From contig NZ_CP087134.1 in assembly GCF_020911925.1 (NCBI RefSeq), positions 682,001 to 746,000 on the forward strand: a DNA stretch of 64,000 nt, given 5' to 3'. Origin of the DNA: Flavobacterium cupriresistens (GTDB lineage Bacteria > Bacteroidota > Bacteroidia > Flavobacteriales > Flavobacteriaceae). A program made the position numbers and the translations under genes. Of this stretch, positions 55,286-64,000 are shown piece after piece. The notes under the pieces were generated by a model that ran no database searches, had not been told where the DNA came from, and saw nothing but the letters and a program-made list of their open reading frames with translations. Position 1 is the first letter of the stretch. The number at the start of each line of letters is the position of its first letter.

Positions 55286-56425
55286 TTACTGCACATCATA
55301 TTTCATTTTTCGTAGAATACGCAACGCCTCTTTAAAGGATAGATAGACCTGTCCAAAAGGTTTTAGAAGTAATTTGGCATCAATTAGTTTTTGCTTGGCG
55401 TCGTCAAAACCATTCAGATAACAAATCATAAAAGTAGACGGAAGATTTTCTAAATCCACTAATTCCCTTTCAGAAAGGACAACCCCTTTTTGTAATTTCT
55501 GAAGCAATGTCACATTCGAATTGTAGATATGATACAGCATTCGTCGGTTGAATTCCGGAGGCTGAAAAAGTATTTTACGATCGATTTTATAGTAACCGTT
55601 ATCAAAAAAGCGAATCGTTTGTTCTTCCAACGGATAGTAACTTGTTTTATCATTTAACCCCAAAGGAACATACTCGGTTATTGTAAAACTGTCATCATCA
55701 AACACGATGGTAACCACATCCTGAGCGGAGTAAAAAAGCTTAATTTGCTCATTAATCAACTCAATATCTACCCGGGACAAAAAGGTCTTATCCCTTGATT
55801 TTTTTGGAACTCCGGCCCAACAAATTACAAACAATTCTTTAAAAACATGGTATTTAGGCGACATGTCTTTGTGCCTGAAATTCATGAAATCGATAACACC
55901 GTCCAGCGTATATTGGATACTGTTTCTGGAACTGTTTTCAATTCCGATAACGGTTTCGGTATTTTGATAATTCTTTTCAACTTCCCCTTCTACAGGAATC
56001 GAATTACTCCCGCGTCGTACAAAAACACTATTCGCTACAATGGTATGAATACCTTTTTTAAAATAGGAAATTTTATTTTTGGGTTTAATCGTAACCAATC
56101 CGACTACCCTGTCTTTTGGAAGATTCGGAAACGGTACATTCTCGTACTGTATCTTAGGCGGATTTTCTAAAAAGGCATTCACCAGGTTTTGTATTCGGCT
56201 ATCATCGAAGAAGTCATCACCGACAATCTCGTTATCCTGATCTTCAACCCCCACCACGATATAGGAATTATTGGTAGGATTTGAATTAGACAAGGCACAA
56301 ATGTGTTTCAGGAACTTTCCTTTTCCTTCACGGGTATGTAGATTCAACTGTCTTTTTTTATCATAAAAACTGCTCTCGTCATTGTGAGCGAGTAAGTTTT
56401 TGATTAAAAGACGTTTATTGATCAT
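55286..56425 (-). CDS. AlbA_2 (Schlafen-type) DNA/ATP-binding domain protein
   Basis: The 379-residue cytoplasmic protein starts with the AlbA_2 domain (about 10-145). Seen are E-S-S-F-Y-D-K-K, F-L-K-H-I-C-A-L-S-N-S, the glycine-rich I-V-V-G-V-E-D, and late V-F-V-R-R-G-S-N. The remaining ~230 residues are mixed alpha/beta, with no domain that I recognise. AlbA_2 proteins are often transcriptional regulators or parts of defence loci, but no defence genes are next to it here. Domain good, role unknown. Confidence 0.8.
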   Translation of the reverse strand: MINKRLLIKNLLAHNDESSFYDKKRQLNLHTREGKGKFLKHICALSNSNPTNNSYIVVGVEDQDNEIVGDDFFDDSRIQNLVNAFLENPPKIQYENVPFPNLPKDRVVGLVTIKPKNKISYFKKGIHTIVANSVFVRRGSNSIPVEGEVEKNYQNTETVIGIENSSRNSIQYTLDGVIDFMNFRHKDMSPKYHVFKELFVICWAGVPKKSRDKTFLSRVDIELINEQIKLFYSAQDVVTIVFDDDSFTITEYVPLGLNDKTSYYPLEEQTIRFFDNGYYKIDRKILFQPPEFNRRMLYHIYNSNVTLLQKLQKGVVLSERELVDLENLPSTFMICYLNGFDDAKQKLIDAKLLLKPFGQVYLSFKEALRILRKMKYDVQ

Positions 56426-56776
56426 AGTTCCGTTTTTTTGTCGCGAATTGCACTAATTTTTAAAATTAAAACTTCACCTCTTTACTATTAAATTTAATCG
56501 CAAGATTAGCAAAGTTCAAGTATAGCATTACGACTCCTTTTTTAATTTTATGCTCAATTTTTTCTGCACGCAGATTTAGCAGATTAGGCTGATCTTATTT
56601 ACCTCGTTATAAAAAATCTATGCAATCTGCCAAATCTGCGTGAAAAATTTAATTCTGTTTATTTCTCAAAGTAAGGTCAAAGTTCACAAGGTTTTACGCA
56701 AAGTATGTTATTTTTTATTTACAAAAACTTTACCTTAATAAACTAGACAGTAGATCAGAACTGTCATAAAACAATC
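56426..56776. repeat. Gene-free stretch with a 19-bp palindromic repeat (56567-56642)
   Basis: CACGCAGATTTAGCAGATT and AATCTGCCAAATCTGCGTG form arms (18 of 19 paired) around about 38 bases. A CGCGAATTGCACTAATTTTT piece of the CACGAATT family lies at about 56443. No gene is visible. Confidence 0.65.
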
Positions 56777-57529
56777 TTAACTCCTTTTAACAATCGTAGA
56801 TGATGCTTGTGCTGTACTCATCACAACCAAATCGGCGATATTAACATGATAAGGCCTTGACACTACAAAATGAATAATATCTGCAATATCTTCTGCCTGT
56901 AACGGATCAAATCCTTTGTAAACATTAGAAGCCCTCTCTGTGTCGCCCTTAAAACGAACTTCGCTAAATTCGGTCGCAACCATTCCCGGGTGGATTCCGC
57001 CTACTCTAATTCCGTATGGATTTAAATCGATTCGCATTCCATTTGTAATTGCATCAACGGCATGTTTTGAGGCGCAATATACATTTCCGTTCGGGTATAC
57101 TTCTTTTGCTGCTGTGGATCCGATGTTGATAATATGCCCTGACTTTCTTTCGATCATTTGTGGCATTACTGCTTTCGAAACATACAAAAGTCCTTTTACA
57201 TTAATATCAATCATAGCATCCCAATCCTCAACATCTCCATTCTGAATTGGATCTAAACCATGTGCATTTCCGGCATTATTGATTAAAACATCAATCACGG
57301 AAAATGCTTCCGGTAAAGAATTAATACGCTCAAAAGTTGCCTTTTTATCTCGTACATCAAAGGATAAGGAATGGACTTCTGTAAAAGCAGAAAGTTCTGT
57401 TTCCAGTTCAGCCAAACGGTCTGTACGTCTTCCGCAAAGGATAATTTTATAGTTATTTTTAGCCATTATTTGTGCGGTTGCTTTTCCAATTCCGCTAGTA
57501 GCTCCAGTAATTAAAACTGTTTTTTTCAT
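56777..57529 (-). CDS. SDR-family NAD(P)-dependent oxidoreductase
   Basis: The 250-residue Rossmann enzyme has T-G-A-T-S-G-I-G-K-A-T, N-N-A-G-N-A-H-G, and the catalytic Ser with Y-x-x-x-K in Y-C-A-S-K-H-A-V. Like YdfG-type enzymes it may reduce or oxidise 3-hydroxy acids such as serine or 3-hydroxypropionate, but this cannot be settled. C-G-R-R-T-D-R at the start of the cofactor site suggests NADPH. It stands alone; a palindromic repeat follows upstream. Confidence 0.88.
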   Translation of the reverse strand: MKKTVLITGATSGIGKATAQIMAKNNYKIILCGRRTDRLAELETELSAFTEVHSLSFDVRDKKATFERINSLPEAFSVIDVLINNAGNAHGLDPIQNGDVEDWDAMIDINVKGLLYVSKAVMPQMIERKSGHIINIGSTAAKEVYPNGNVYCASKHAVDAITNGMRIDLNPYGIRVGGIHPGMVATEFSEVRFKGDTERASNVYKGFDPLQAEDIADIIHFVVSRPYHVNIADLVVMSTAQASSTIVKRS

Positions 57530-57554
57530 TCTGAGAATTTGTTTGTTTTTTTTC

Positions 57555-57611
57555 CACGAATTTCACGAATTTGCACTAATTTAATTTGTGTCAATCGGTG
57601 AAATTCGTGGC
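57555..57611. repeat. Palindromic CACGAATT-family repeat
   Basis: CCACGAATTTCAC (57555-57567) and GTGAAATTCGTGG (57599-57611) pair perfectly over 13 bp around 31 bases. Same family as the 117-bp array. Confidence 0.75.
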
Positions 57612-57682
57612 AAAATATTTTTAATTTACAATCTTACCTTAGCAGCAAAACTAAATTCTGATCGTATTTAACGAGTCACAAA

Positions 57683-58558
57683 TTAGGCAACATCATCGCC
57701 CATACTCTCGCTCCAAATAGCAAACCAGTCTTCTTTATCCATTTCTAATTCTACTGCTTTCATCAACGATTGAATTCTGGCGATGTTAACTGTTCCTGCA
57801 ATCGGAATCACTTTGGCCGGATGCTTTAAAATCCAAGAAAGTAAAAGTGTATCAGAACCAAAATGGTACTTTTCCACTAAAGTCGAAAGCAATTTTTTCA
57901 GACGACGTGTTTTTTTGGTGTCTTCTCTAAAAACAGTTCCAAGCGGATTCCATGACAGCGGTCTGATTCCATGAGTCTGCATATAATCTAAACTTCCGTC
58001 AGTCATCGCTTCAAAATGCGTAGCCGAAAATTGAACCTGATTGTAATTTACATCTGTTTTCTGACGAATCAGCTCGGTTTGAGAACTAGTGAAATTGGAA
58101 AGTCCAAAATCTAAAATCTTACCTTCCGCTTTCAATTTTCCAACTGCCTCTGCAATTTCATCTGCCTGCATTAAAGGACTTGGTCTGTGCAATAAAAAAA
58201 CATCAACGTAATCTGTTTTTAGTTTTTTTAATGATTCTTCAACCGACCAAACAATATATTCTTTAGAGTACTCATAGTGCTTAATTTTATTCTCCGGACG
58301 CTTTTCAGCAATCATCTGGATTCCGCACTTGGTGATTAACTGCAGTTTTTCTCTGGAAATTTTGCTTGCCTGGAATGCTTTTCCGAAATCGGCTTCTGTA
58401 GTATAGGATCCGTAAATATCGGCGTGATCAAAAGTTGTAATTTTGTTTTCGATACAAACCTGTATCATATTTTCCATTTCTTTAGTTGTAAGGTTTTTAT
58501 CCCATACTCCCCAATTCATAGTGCCCGAAATTATAGGCGATAATGTTGTTTTGCTCAT
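57683..58558 (-). CDS. Aldo/keto reductase
   Basis: The 291-residue TIM-barrel NADPH-dependent reductase has F-D-H-A-D-I-Y-G-S-Y (Asp and Tyr of the catalytic set) near residue 40, Lys in I-T-K-C-G-I, and L-L-H-R-P-S-P. It resembles the YdhF group. Such enzymes reduce aldehydes or ketones, but the substrate is not readable. It is a single gene on the minus strand, divergent from the Bat operon. Confidence 0.88.
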   Translation of the reverse strand: MSKTTLSPIISGTMNWGVWDKNLTTKEMENMIQVCIENKITTFDHADIYGSYTTEADFGKAFQASKISREKLQLITKCGIQMIAEKRPENKIKHYEYSKEYIVWSVEESLKKLKTDYVDVFLLHRPSPLMQADEIAEAVGKLKAEGKILDFGLSNFTSSQTELIRQKTDVNYNQVQFSATHFEAMTDGSLDYMQTHGIRPLSWNPLGTVFREDTKKTRRLKKLLSTLVEKYHFGSDTLLLSWILKHPAKVIPIAGTVNIARIQSLMKAVELEMDKEDWFAIWSESMGDDVA

Positions 58559-58781
58559 GGTAGTATTGCGTTATTTTTGGTATTAAATATGCATTTGTAA
58601 AGCATAATCATCAAAGTTCTTAAAAATATAAAAATAGATTCACAATTCACCCTTAAAATTAGTTCGTTGGTCGAAGTTTTAACCATTCTTTAACATCTTA
58701 CTTATCAAAAAATATTCAATTTGCACTCTCAAAAGTTAGGCATAAAAATCAACGTCTTAAAAAAGTTTTAAAAATATTTAT

Positions 58782-59786
58782 ATGGAAGAGAATACGACGA
58801 CTTTAGACATTAGAGCGATAAATGAAAAAATTGAAAGAGAAAGTGCTTTTATAGACCTTCTTACAATGGAAATGAACAAAGTCATTGTGGGCCAGAAACA
58901 TATGGTCGAGCGTTTATTGATTGGTCTTCTAGGACAAGGACACATTTTATTGGAAGGTGTTCCGGGATTAGCCAAAACTTTAGCGATTAATACTTTGTCG
59001 CAAGCGGTTCAGGGATCCTTCAGCCGTATTCAGTTTACACCTGACTTATTACCTGCCGATGTTGTCGGGACGATGATTTACAACATCAAGCAAAACGAAT
59101 TTTCTATTAAGAAAGGACCAATTTTTGCCAATTTCGTACTTGCAGATGAGATTAACCGTGCTCCGGCAAAGGTTCAATCTGCCTTATTAGAGGCCATGCA
59201 GGAGAAACAAGTTACTATTGGGGATACTACTTTTAAACTAGATCGTCCGTTTTTAGTTTTAGCAACTCAAAATCCTGTTGAGCAAGAAGGAACGTATCAG
59301 CTTCCGGAAGCACAAGTCGATCGTTTTATGTTGAAAACGGTTATTGACTATCCAAAAATTGATGAAGAACGCTTTGTAATTCGTCAAAACCTAAAAGGAA
59401 GTTACGAAAAAGTAAATCCGGTTGTTTCTGTTGAACAAATTTTACGTGCGCAAGAAGCGGTTCGTGAAGTTTACATGGACGAAAAAATCGAAAAATATAT
59501 TTTAGATATCATCTTTGCTACCCGTTATCCGGAAAAATACAAACTAGCAGACTTAAAACCTCTTATCAGTTTCGGAGCATCACCACGTGGAAGTATCAAT
59601 TTAGCTAATGCCGCAAAATGTTACGCCTTTATCAAACGTCGTGGTTATGTAATTCCAGAAGATGTTCGCGCTGTTGTACATGATGTTTTACGTCACAGAG
59701 TCGGGATCACGTATGAGGCTGAAGCCGAAAACATTACTTCTGTAGACATTATCAACAAAATCGTAAACGAGATTGAGGTACCTTAA
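58782..59786 (+). CDS. MoxR-family AAA+ ATPase (Bat operon)
   Basis: The 334-residue ATPase has Walker A (G-V-P-G-L-A-K-T), Walker B (L-A-D-E-I-N-R-A-P), sensor (A-T-Q-N-P-V-E) and an arginine-finger region. MoxR proteins are chaperone-like and usually work with VWA proteins to mature or insert partner complexes. It is the first gene of a Bat-type operon here; the next gene encodes a DUF58 protein 81 bases later. Bat operons are linked to oxygen or stress tolerance in this phylum. Start at ATG 58782. The promoter is not clear. Confidence 0.92.
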   Translation: MEENTTTLDIRAINEKIERESAFIDLLTMEMNKVIVGQKHMVERLLIGLLGQGHILLEGVPGLAKTLAINTLSQAVQGSFSRIQFTPDLLPADVVGTMIYNIKQNEFSIKKGPIFANFVLADEINRAPAKVQSALLEAMQEKQVTIGDTTFKLDRPFLVLATQNPVEQEGTYQLPEAQVDRFMLKTVIDYPKIDEERFVIRQNLKGSYEKVNPVVSVEQILRAQEAVREVYMDEKIEKYILDIIFATRYPEKYKLADLKPLISFGASPRGSINLANAAKCYAFIKRRGYVIPEDVRAVVHDVLRHRVGITYEAEAENITSVDIINKIVNEIEVP

Positions 59787-59806
59787 AAATTTGTTTAATG
59801 TTTCAG

Positions 59807-59838
59807 GTTTCAAGTTGTTGAAAAAACGAACTTGAAAC
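59807..59838 (+). repeat. Hairpin in the moxR-DUF58 spacer
   Basis: GTTTCAAGTT (59807-59816) and AACTTGAAAC (59829-59838) pair perfectly around 12 bases. No T-run follows directly, so it is more likely RNA-processing or repeat-derived than a terminator. Confidence 0.6.
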
Positions 59839-59867
59839 TTGAAACTTTTAAACTTTAAACAAATAAA

Positions 59868-60731
59868 ATGGATACAAAAGAGCTTTTAAAAAAAGTACGG
59901 AAAATAGAAATCAAAACCAAAAGACTGAGTAATCATATCTTTTCTGGGGAGTACCACTCTTCTTTTAAGGGACGAGGAATGACTTTTAGCGAAGTGCGTC
60001 AGTACCAATACGGCGATGATATTCGTAACATCGATTGGAATGTAACGGCACGCTACAACGAAGCTCACGTGAAAGTTTTTGAAGAAGAACGTGAATTGAC
60101 CATGGTTTTAATGGTTGACATCTCAGGTTCAGAAGGTTTTGGTTCAAAGAGCCAGTTCAAAAAAGACATTGTAACCGAAATTGCGGCAACAATGGCTTTT
60201 TCGGCTACACAAAATAATGACAAAATTGGTTTAATATTATTTTCAGACAATATAGAATTGTATATTCCCCCAAAAAAAGGGCGTTCACATGTTTTGAGAA
60301 TCATTCGCGAATTAATCGAATTCGAACCTAAAAGTCAGAAAACCGATATTGCTCAGGCATTGAAGTTTTTATCGGGGACGCAAAAAAAGAAGGCTATCGT
60401 TTTTATGATTTCAGATTTCATGTCTGAAAATTATGAGCAAACATTAAAAATTGCTTCTAAAAAACATGATCTTACCGGCGTTCGCGTATACGACATTCGT
60501 GAGGAAAAAATCCCAAATTTAGGAATGGTAACCATGCTTGATGCTGAAACCGGCAAAATTCAGCTGGTAGATACTGGTTCTAAAACGGTGCGATTGAATT
60601 ATGAAAAACATTATCAGACAAGAGTAAATTATTTTAAAGAAACGTTTAGTAAATCTGGTGCAGGTGTCGTAAACACAAGAGTAGATGAAAATTACGTAAC
60701 CAAATTGTTGGGGTATTTTAAATCGAGATAA
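59868..60731 (+). CDS. DUF58 domain protein (Bat operon)
   Basis: The 287-residue protein has an N-terminal leader helix (M-D-T-K-E-L-L-K-K-V-R-K-I-E-I), then G-R-G-M-T-F-S-E-V-R-Q-Y-Q-Y-G-D-D-I-R, typical of DUF58, and a VWA-like region with M-V-D-I-S-G-S (MIDAS-type D-x-S-x-S). It is expected to work with MoxR. It has no signal peptide. It is followed 150 bases later by the BatD-like gene. The spacer is repeat-rich, with AAATCTG-type phrases. Confidence 0.9.
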   Translation: MDTKELLKKVRKIEIKTKRLSNHIFSGEYHSSFKGRGMTFSEVRQYQYGDDIRNIDWNVTARYNEAHVKVFEEERELTMVLMVDISGSEGFGSKSQFKKDIVTEIAATMAFSATQNNDKIGLILFSDNIELYIPPKKGRSHVLRIIRELIEFEPKSQKTDIAQALKFLSGTQKKKAIVFMISDFMSENYEQTLKIASKKHDLTGVRVYDIREEKIPNLGMVTMLDAETGKIQLVDTGSKTVRLNYEKHYQTRVNYFKETFSKSGAGVVNTRVDENYVTKLLGYFKSR

Positions 60732-60881
60732 ATCATAATTTTAGATGGCAGATTTTAGATTATTAGAAATCGAATAATTTAAGACTCTGTTTTACACCAA
60801 TAAAAATCCGTTTAAATCTGTATCATCCGTGTTCCATTTTTAAGCATTCATTTTAGACTAAAATCTGAAATCATAAATCAA

Positions 60882-62513
60882 ATGAAATTTAAACTTTACA
60901 TATTTTTATTTTTACTTTCTTCAACTGTTTTTGCGCAGAGCAAACCGGTTGAAACCAGTATTGATACTACAAAAAATAAAATTGGAGCTGAATTTAAGTT
61001 AACTCTTAAAACAGTAGTGAGTTCAAAATCTAAAGTTGTTTTTCCAAAACTAAAAAACATTGGACCTTTAGAAGTAATTGAATCCTACCCAATTGATACT
61101 GTTAAGAAAAATGACACTTACGAGCTGATCAAAAAATACGGTTTAACCCAATTTGATTCGGGAAAATATACCATTCCGAGCATCAAGATTTTAATTGATA
61201 AAAAACCTTACTTAACCGATTCAATCCGGGTTGAAGTAGCCAATGTAAAAGTGGATACTTTACAGCAAAAGATGTACGACATCAAAGACATAACCACTAT
61301 TGACAGTGGTTTTGGCAATTGGTGGAAATACGTTTTAGCACTACTTTTACTAATCGGAATTGGTGTTTTTGTGTATTGGTTTGTGAAAAAACGTCAACAG
61401 AAAAAAATCGAAGAAGAGATTTACAAAACTCCTATTGAAAAAGCGACCAGCTTATTAAACAATCTGGAGAAAAAAGAACTTTGGCAAAAAGGAGAAGTAA
61501 AAGAATACTATAGCGAACTAACTGATATTGCTCGTAATTACATCGAGGAAGCCATTCAGATTCCTGCTATGGAAAGTACCACTTCTGAATTAATACAGGG
61601 AATCAGAACTGCTTCTACCAAAAAGAAAATGACACTGACACCTGAAACGGTTGAGAATTTAGAACGTGTTTTACGTCAGGCGGATTTGGTGAAATTTGCA
61701 AAATCTAAACCACTGGACTTCGAAATTACAGAAGACCGAAACAAAATCCAGAAAGTGATTTTGACACTTGACAATGCGATTCCGACTGAAATTCCGACTG
61801 AAGAAGATGAAATTTTAAATGAAGCACAGAGACAAAAACAAATCAAGCTTCAATTAAAGAAACAACGCAACAAGCGAATTACAATAGCGATTGGTTCTGT
61901 TATTTCCCTAATAGTTGCAACAACCCTATTCTTTATTGCTACGAAAGGTTTTACTGCCGTAAAAGACACCATTTTAATGAAAGCCACTAAAGGGCTTCTA
62001 GAAGGTGAATGGGTAAAAAGCGAATACGGAAATCCCGGTATTTTAATTGAAACTCCAAAAGTCCTGAAACGTATGGACGCTCAAAAAGTGCTTCCAAAAG
62101 AGACCATGGCTTTGATTAAAGAAATGCAACTTTTTGCGTACGGAAGCATGCTTGAAAATTTCTATATTACAGTTTCTACAAGTAAATTCAAAAATCCGGT
62201 TGAACTGGATTTAGCCAAAACGTTAGAAGGTTCTTTAAAAGTAATCGAAGCGCAAGGCGGGCAAAATATAATCGTAAAACAAGAAGATTTTCAAACCAAC
62301 GAAGGTGTTCAGGGACTTAAAGGGTACGGAACAATGACCATTATAAATCCGGTTGACAAAACAAGTGCAAAAGCTTATTATGAAATTTTGCTTTTCAAAC
62401 AAGATCAAGGATTACAACAAATCACGATTTTGCATGAAGAAGGCGATAAATATGCCAACGATATCGCTACCCGAATATTAAATTCTGTTGAACTTAGAAA
62501 AGCAGGTAACTAA
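60882..62513 (+). CDS. BatD-like membrane protein with extra C-terminal domain
   Basis: The 543-residue protein has a signal peptide (1-18, ending T-V-F-A-Q). A periplasmic beta domain (about 20-125) precedes a membrane helix (about 145-168), a helical cytoplasmic part (about 170-320, charged), a second helix (about 331-350) and a ~190-residue extracytoplasmic end. The N-terminal beta domain is what puts it near BatD. It overlaps the next gene by one base (TAATG), so translation is coupled. The C-terminal part I do not recognise. Confidence 0.75.
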   Translation: MKFKLYIFLFLLSSTVFAQSKPVETSIDTTKNKIGAEFKLTLKTVVSSKSKVVFPKLKNIGPLEVIESYPIDTVKKNDTYELIKKYGLTQFDSGKYTIPSIKILIDKKPYLTDSIRVEVANVKVDTLQQKMYDIKDITTIDSGFGNWWKYVLALLLLIGIGVFVYWFVKKRQQKKIEEEIYKTPIEKATSLLNNLEKKELWQKGEVKEYYSELTDIARNYIEEAIQIPAMESTTSELIQGIRTASTKKKMTLTPETVENLERVLRQADLVKFAKSKPLDFEITEDRNKIQKVILTLDNAIPTEIPTEEDEILNEAQRQKQIKLQLKKQRNKRITIAIGSVISLIVATTLFFIATKGFTAVKDTILMKATKGLLEGEWVKSEYGNPGILIETPKVLKRMDAQKVLPKETMALIKEMQLFAYGSMLENFYITVSTSKFKNPVELDLAKTLEGSLKVIEAQGGQNIIVKQEDFQTNEGVQGLKGYGTMTIINPVDKTSAKAYYEILLFKQDQGLQQITILHEEGDKYANDIATRILNSVELRKAGN

Positions 62514-63514
62514 TGAGCAAGATAACTTTTTTAAATCCAGAATTTTTTTGGCTGTTTCTATTAATTCCAATTGCAATTATTTGGTTTTTATGGAAACGCA
62601 ACCAGCAGACCGCAACTTTAAAGATGAGTTCAACAGCCGGTTTTAAAAATAGTGCTTCACTATTGACAAAGCTAAAACCGTCTTTATATGTTTTCAGAGT
62701 GATTGCTTTATCTTCTTTGATTATTGCATTAGCGAGACCTCGTACCGTAGACATAAGTAATCAGACTAAAACAACAAAAGGAATCGATATTGTCATGGCA
62801 ATTGACGTTTCGGGAAGTATGTTGGCCAAAGATTTAAAGCCTAACCGTATGGAGGCTTTAAAAAGAGTAGCAGCTGACTTTGTTGGGGAAAGACCTAATG
62901 ACAGAATCGGATTGGTTTTATATGCTTCTGAAGCGTACACGAAGACACCTGTTACAAGCGACAAAGCAATTATCTTAGAAGCAATCAAAGGAATTAAATA
63001 TGATACTACGCTGCAAGACGGAACCGGAATCGGAATGGGACTGGCAACAGCCGTAAACAGACTTAAAGACAGTAAAGCAAAAAGCCGTGTTATTATATTA
63101 CTTACCGATGGTGTAAATAATGCCGGTTTTATTGAGCCTGAAACAGCAGCCGATATCGCAAAACAATACGGAATAAAAGTATACACCGTGGGTATTGGAA
63201 GTAACGGAATGGCAGAATCACCATATGCTTACGGGCCAAATGGCGGATTTTTATTTAAACTGCAAAAAGTAGAAATCGACGAACGATTAATGAAAAGCAT
63301 TGCCAGAAAAACCGACGGAACTTATTTCAGAGCAACAAGTAACGACAGATTAGCTCAGATATACAATGCAATTAATAAATTAGAAACCACCGAAATTCAG
63401 GAATTAAAATTCTACGATTACGACGAAAAATACAGAAGTTTTGTTTTACTCGCAGCCTTTTTACTACTGTTAGAAATTGGTTTACGAAATACGGTTTACA
63501 GAAGCTTCATTTAA
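62513..63514 (+). CDS. batA: VWA-domain protein BatA
   Basis: The 333-residue inner-membrane protein has a helix at each end of the chain (about 10-25, 57-75 and 310-325). The central VWA domain has the full MIDAS motif D-V-S-G-S-M (near residue 98), a Thr in V-T-S-D, and L-L-T-D-G-V-N-N. It likely works with BatB and the MoxR ATPase. The start codon shares a base with the preceding stop. The following spacer holds many TTCCAAA-type repeats before BatB. Confidence 0.9.
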   Translation: MSKITFLNPEFFWLFLLIPIAIIWFLWKRNQQTATLKMSSTAGFKNSASLLTKLKPSLYVFRVIALSSLIIALARPRTVDISNQTKTTKGIDIVMAIDVSGSMLAKDLKPNRMEALKRVAADFVGERPNDRIGLVLYASEAYTKTPVTSDKAIILEAIKGIKYDTTLQDGTGIGMGLATAVNRLKDSKAKSRVIILLTDGVNNAGFIEPETAADIAKQYGIKVYTVGIGSNGMAESPYAYGPNGGFLFKLQKVEIDERLMKSIARKTDGTYFRATSNDRLAQIYNAINKLETTEIQELKFYDYDEKYRSFVLLAAFLLLLEIGLRNTVYRSFI

Positions 63515-63697
63515 TTTTTGCAAAATTAAAAAATTTCAAATTCCAATTGGAATCTGAAATTGAAATTATAAATTGAAGTTTACAACGATTAAAATTTAAA
63601 ATTTGAGACAATCTAAAAGGTTGGAACTTGGAATTTAAACCTCGAGACCATCCAAAGGTTGGAATTTGGAATTTCTCATTTGGAATTTAAAAAAATT
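63515..63697. repeat. TTCCAA/TTGGAA inverted repeats between batA and batB
   Basis: AAATTCCAATTGGAATCTG near 63540, and GGTTGGAATTTGGAATTTCT near 63658 with its neighbour near 63620, make a set of direct and inverted copies of the same phrase. It fills the 183-base spacer of an operon; no gene is visible. Confidence 0.65.
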
Positions 63698-64000
63698 ATG
63701 GAATTAGACGAAAAAAAATATTTATACCTTTTATTCTTACTCCCGATTGTGGTGTGTGTTTTTCTTTTCAATATGTATTGGAAAAGAAAAAAACAACGCG
63801 AATTTGGTGATTTGGAAATGGTGAAAAAACTGAGCCCTGAACGTTCTGTTTTCAAACCGGTATTAAAACTGGTTGTGCTTCTTTTGGCACTTCTTTGTTT
63901 AATTATCGGACTGGTGAATCCGAAAATCGGGACCAAAATGGAAACCGTAAAACGAGAAGGGATTGACATTGTTTTTGCCGTTGACGTTTCTAAAAGTATG
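63698..64000 (+). CDS. batB: VWA-domain protein BatB, N-terminal part
   Basis: The frame from ATG 63698 runs 101 codons to the window edge. Two membrane helices (about 9-26 and 53-72) flank a charged loop, K-R-K-K-Q-R-E-F-G. The last residues are F-A-V-D-V-S-K-S-M, a MIDAS motif in which Lys replaces the usual Gly, as often seen in BatB. It follows batA after 183 bases. The rest of the gene is outside the window. Confidence 0.88.
   Translation, partial: MELDEKKYLYLLFLLPIVVCVFLFNMYWKRKKQREFGDLEMVKKLSPERSVFKPVLKLVVLLLALLCLIIGLVNPKIGTKMETVKREGIDIVFAVDVSKSM

Noticed and set aside
55286..56425. Phage-defence island around the AlbA_2 gene
   Set aside because: Its neighbours are ordinary metabolic and envelope genes; a single AlbA_2 protein is not enough evidence.
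1..64000. tRNA or rRNA genes
   Set aside because: I saw no cloverleaf or rRNA-like stretch on either strand, although a reading by eye could miss a tRNA.

Overview
The window looks like chromosome from a Flavobacterium-type member of the Bacteroidota. The DNA is AT-rich. Promoters fit the phylum's TTG-N17-23-TAnnTTTG pattern. There are SusC/SusD outer-membrane pairs, type IX secretion (T9SS) tails, a Bat operon and a menaquinone-type SdhCAB. Many intergenic repeats are of the kind I associate with Flavobacterium. Everything here was read by eye, with no database search.

Layout. 1-263 is the tail of one SusD-like gene. 629-11761 is a plus-strand catabolic cluster: SusC, SusD, a GntP-type permease, a RidA protein, a 117-bp repeat array, KDG kinase, KDPG aldolase, a D-threonine-aldolase/D-serine-dehydratase-like PLP enzyme and an M19 dipeptidase. 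A DeoR-type repressor (minus) and a GH20 beta-hexosaminidase (plus) follow. 15093-18554 is sdhCAB. 18875-20236 is an HMG-CoA synthase. 20.4-20.8 kb is a patch of nested palindromic repeats. 21-24 kb holds small envelope and regulatory genes. 24-29 kb holds two peptidase-like genes, ferritin and another hydrolase. 29.3-43.6 kb (minus) is housekeeping: AddB-like and AddA-like nuclease/helicase proteins, an OmpA protein, Kbl, LspA, a TraR/DksA protein, IleS and RecO. 43.7-48.6 kb is an MBOAT/SGNH acyl-transfer pair and PorZ. 49-58.6 kb holds gdhA, a THC0290_0291-type protein, a tiny T9SS-tail protein, a Cys/Met PLP enzyme, a lipoprotein, an AlbA_2 protein, an SDR and an aldo-keto reductase. From 58782 to the window end is a Bat operon (MoxR, DUF58, BatD-like, BatA, BatB).

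The most interesting system is the first cluster. A PLP beta-eliminase, a RidA enamine deaminase, KDG kinase, KDPG aldolase and a sugar-acid/D-serine-type permease together suggest catabolism of an amino-sugar acid such as D-glucosaminate: elimination to 2-keto-3-deoxygluconate, phosphorylation, then cleavage to pyruvate and glyceraldehyde-3-phosphate. A TGCA-N7-TGCA motif lies in front of susC (two copies 20 bp apart), the hexosaminidase and, with one mismatch, the DeoR gene. This suggests one DeoR regulon. Other notable points are an IleS with a swapped GxHH signature, REPIN-like elements with one nested inside another, a TraR/DksA protein that has lost three of four zinc cysteines, and an acyl-transfer pair between recO and porZ.
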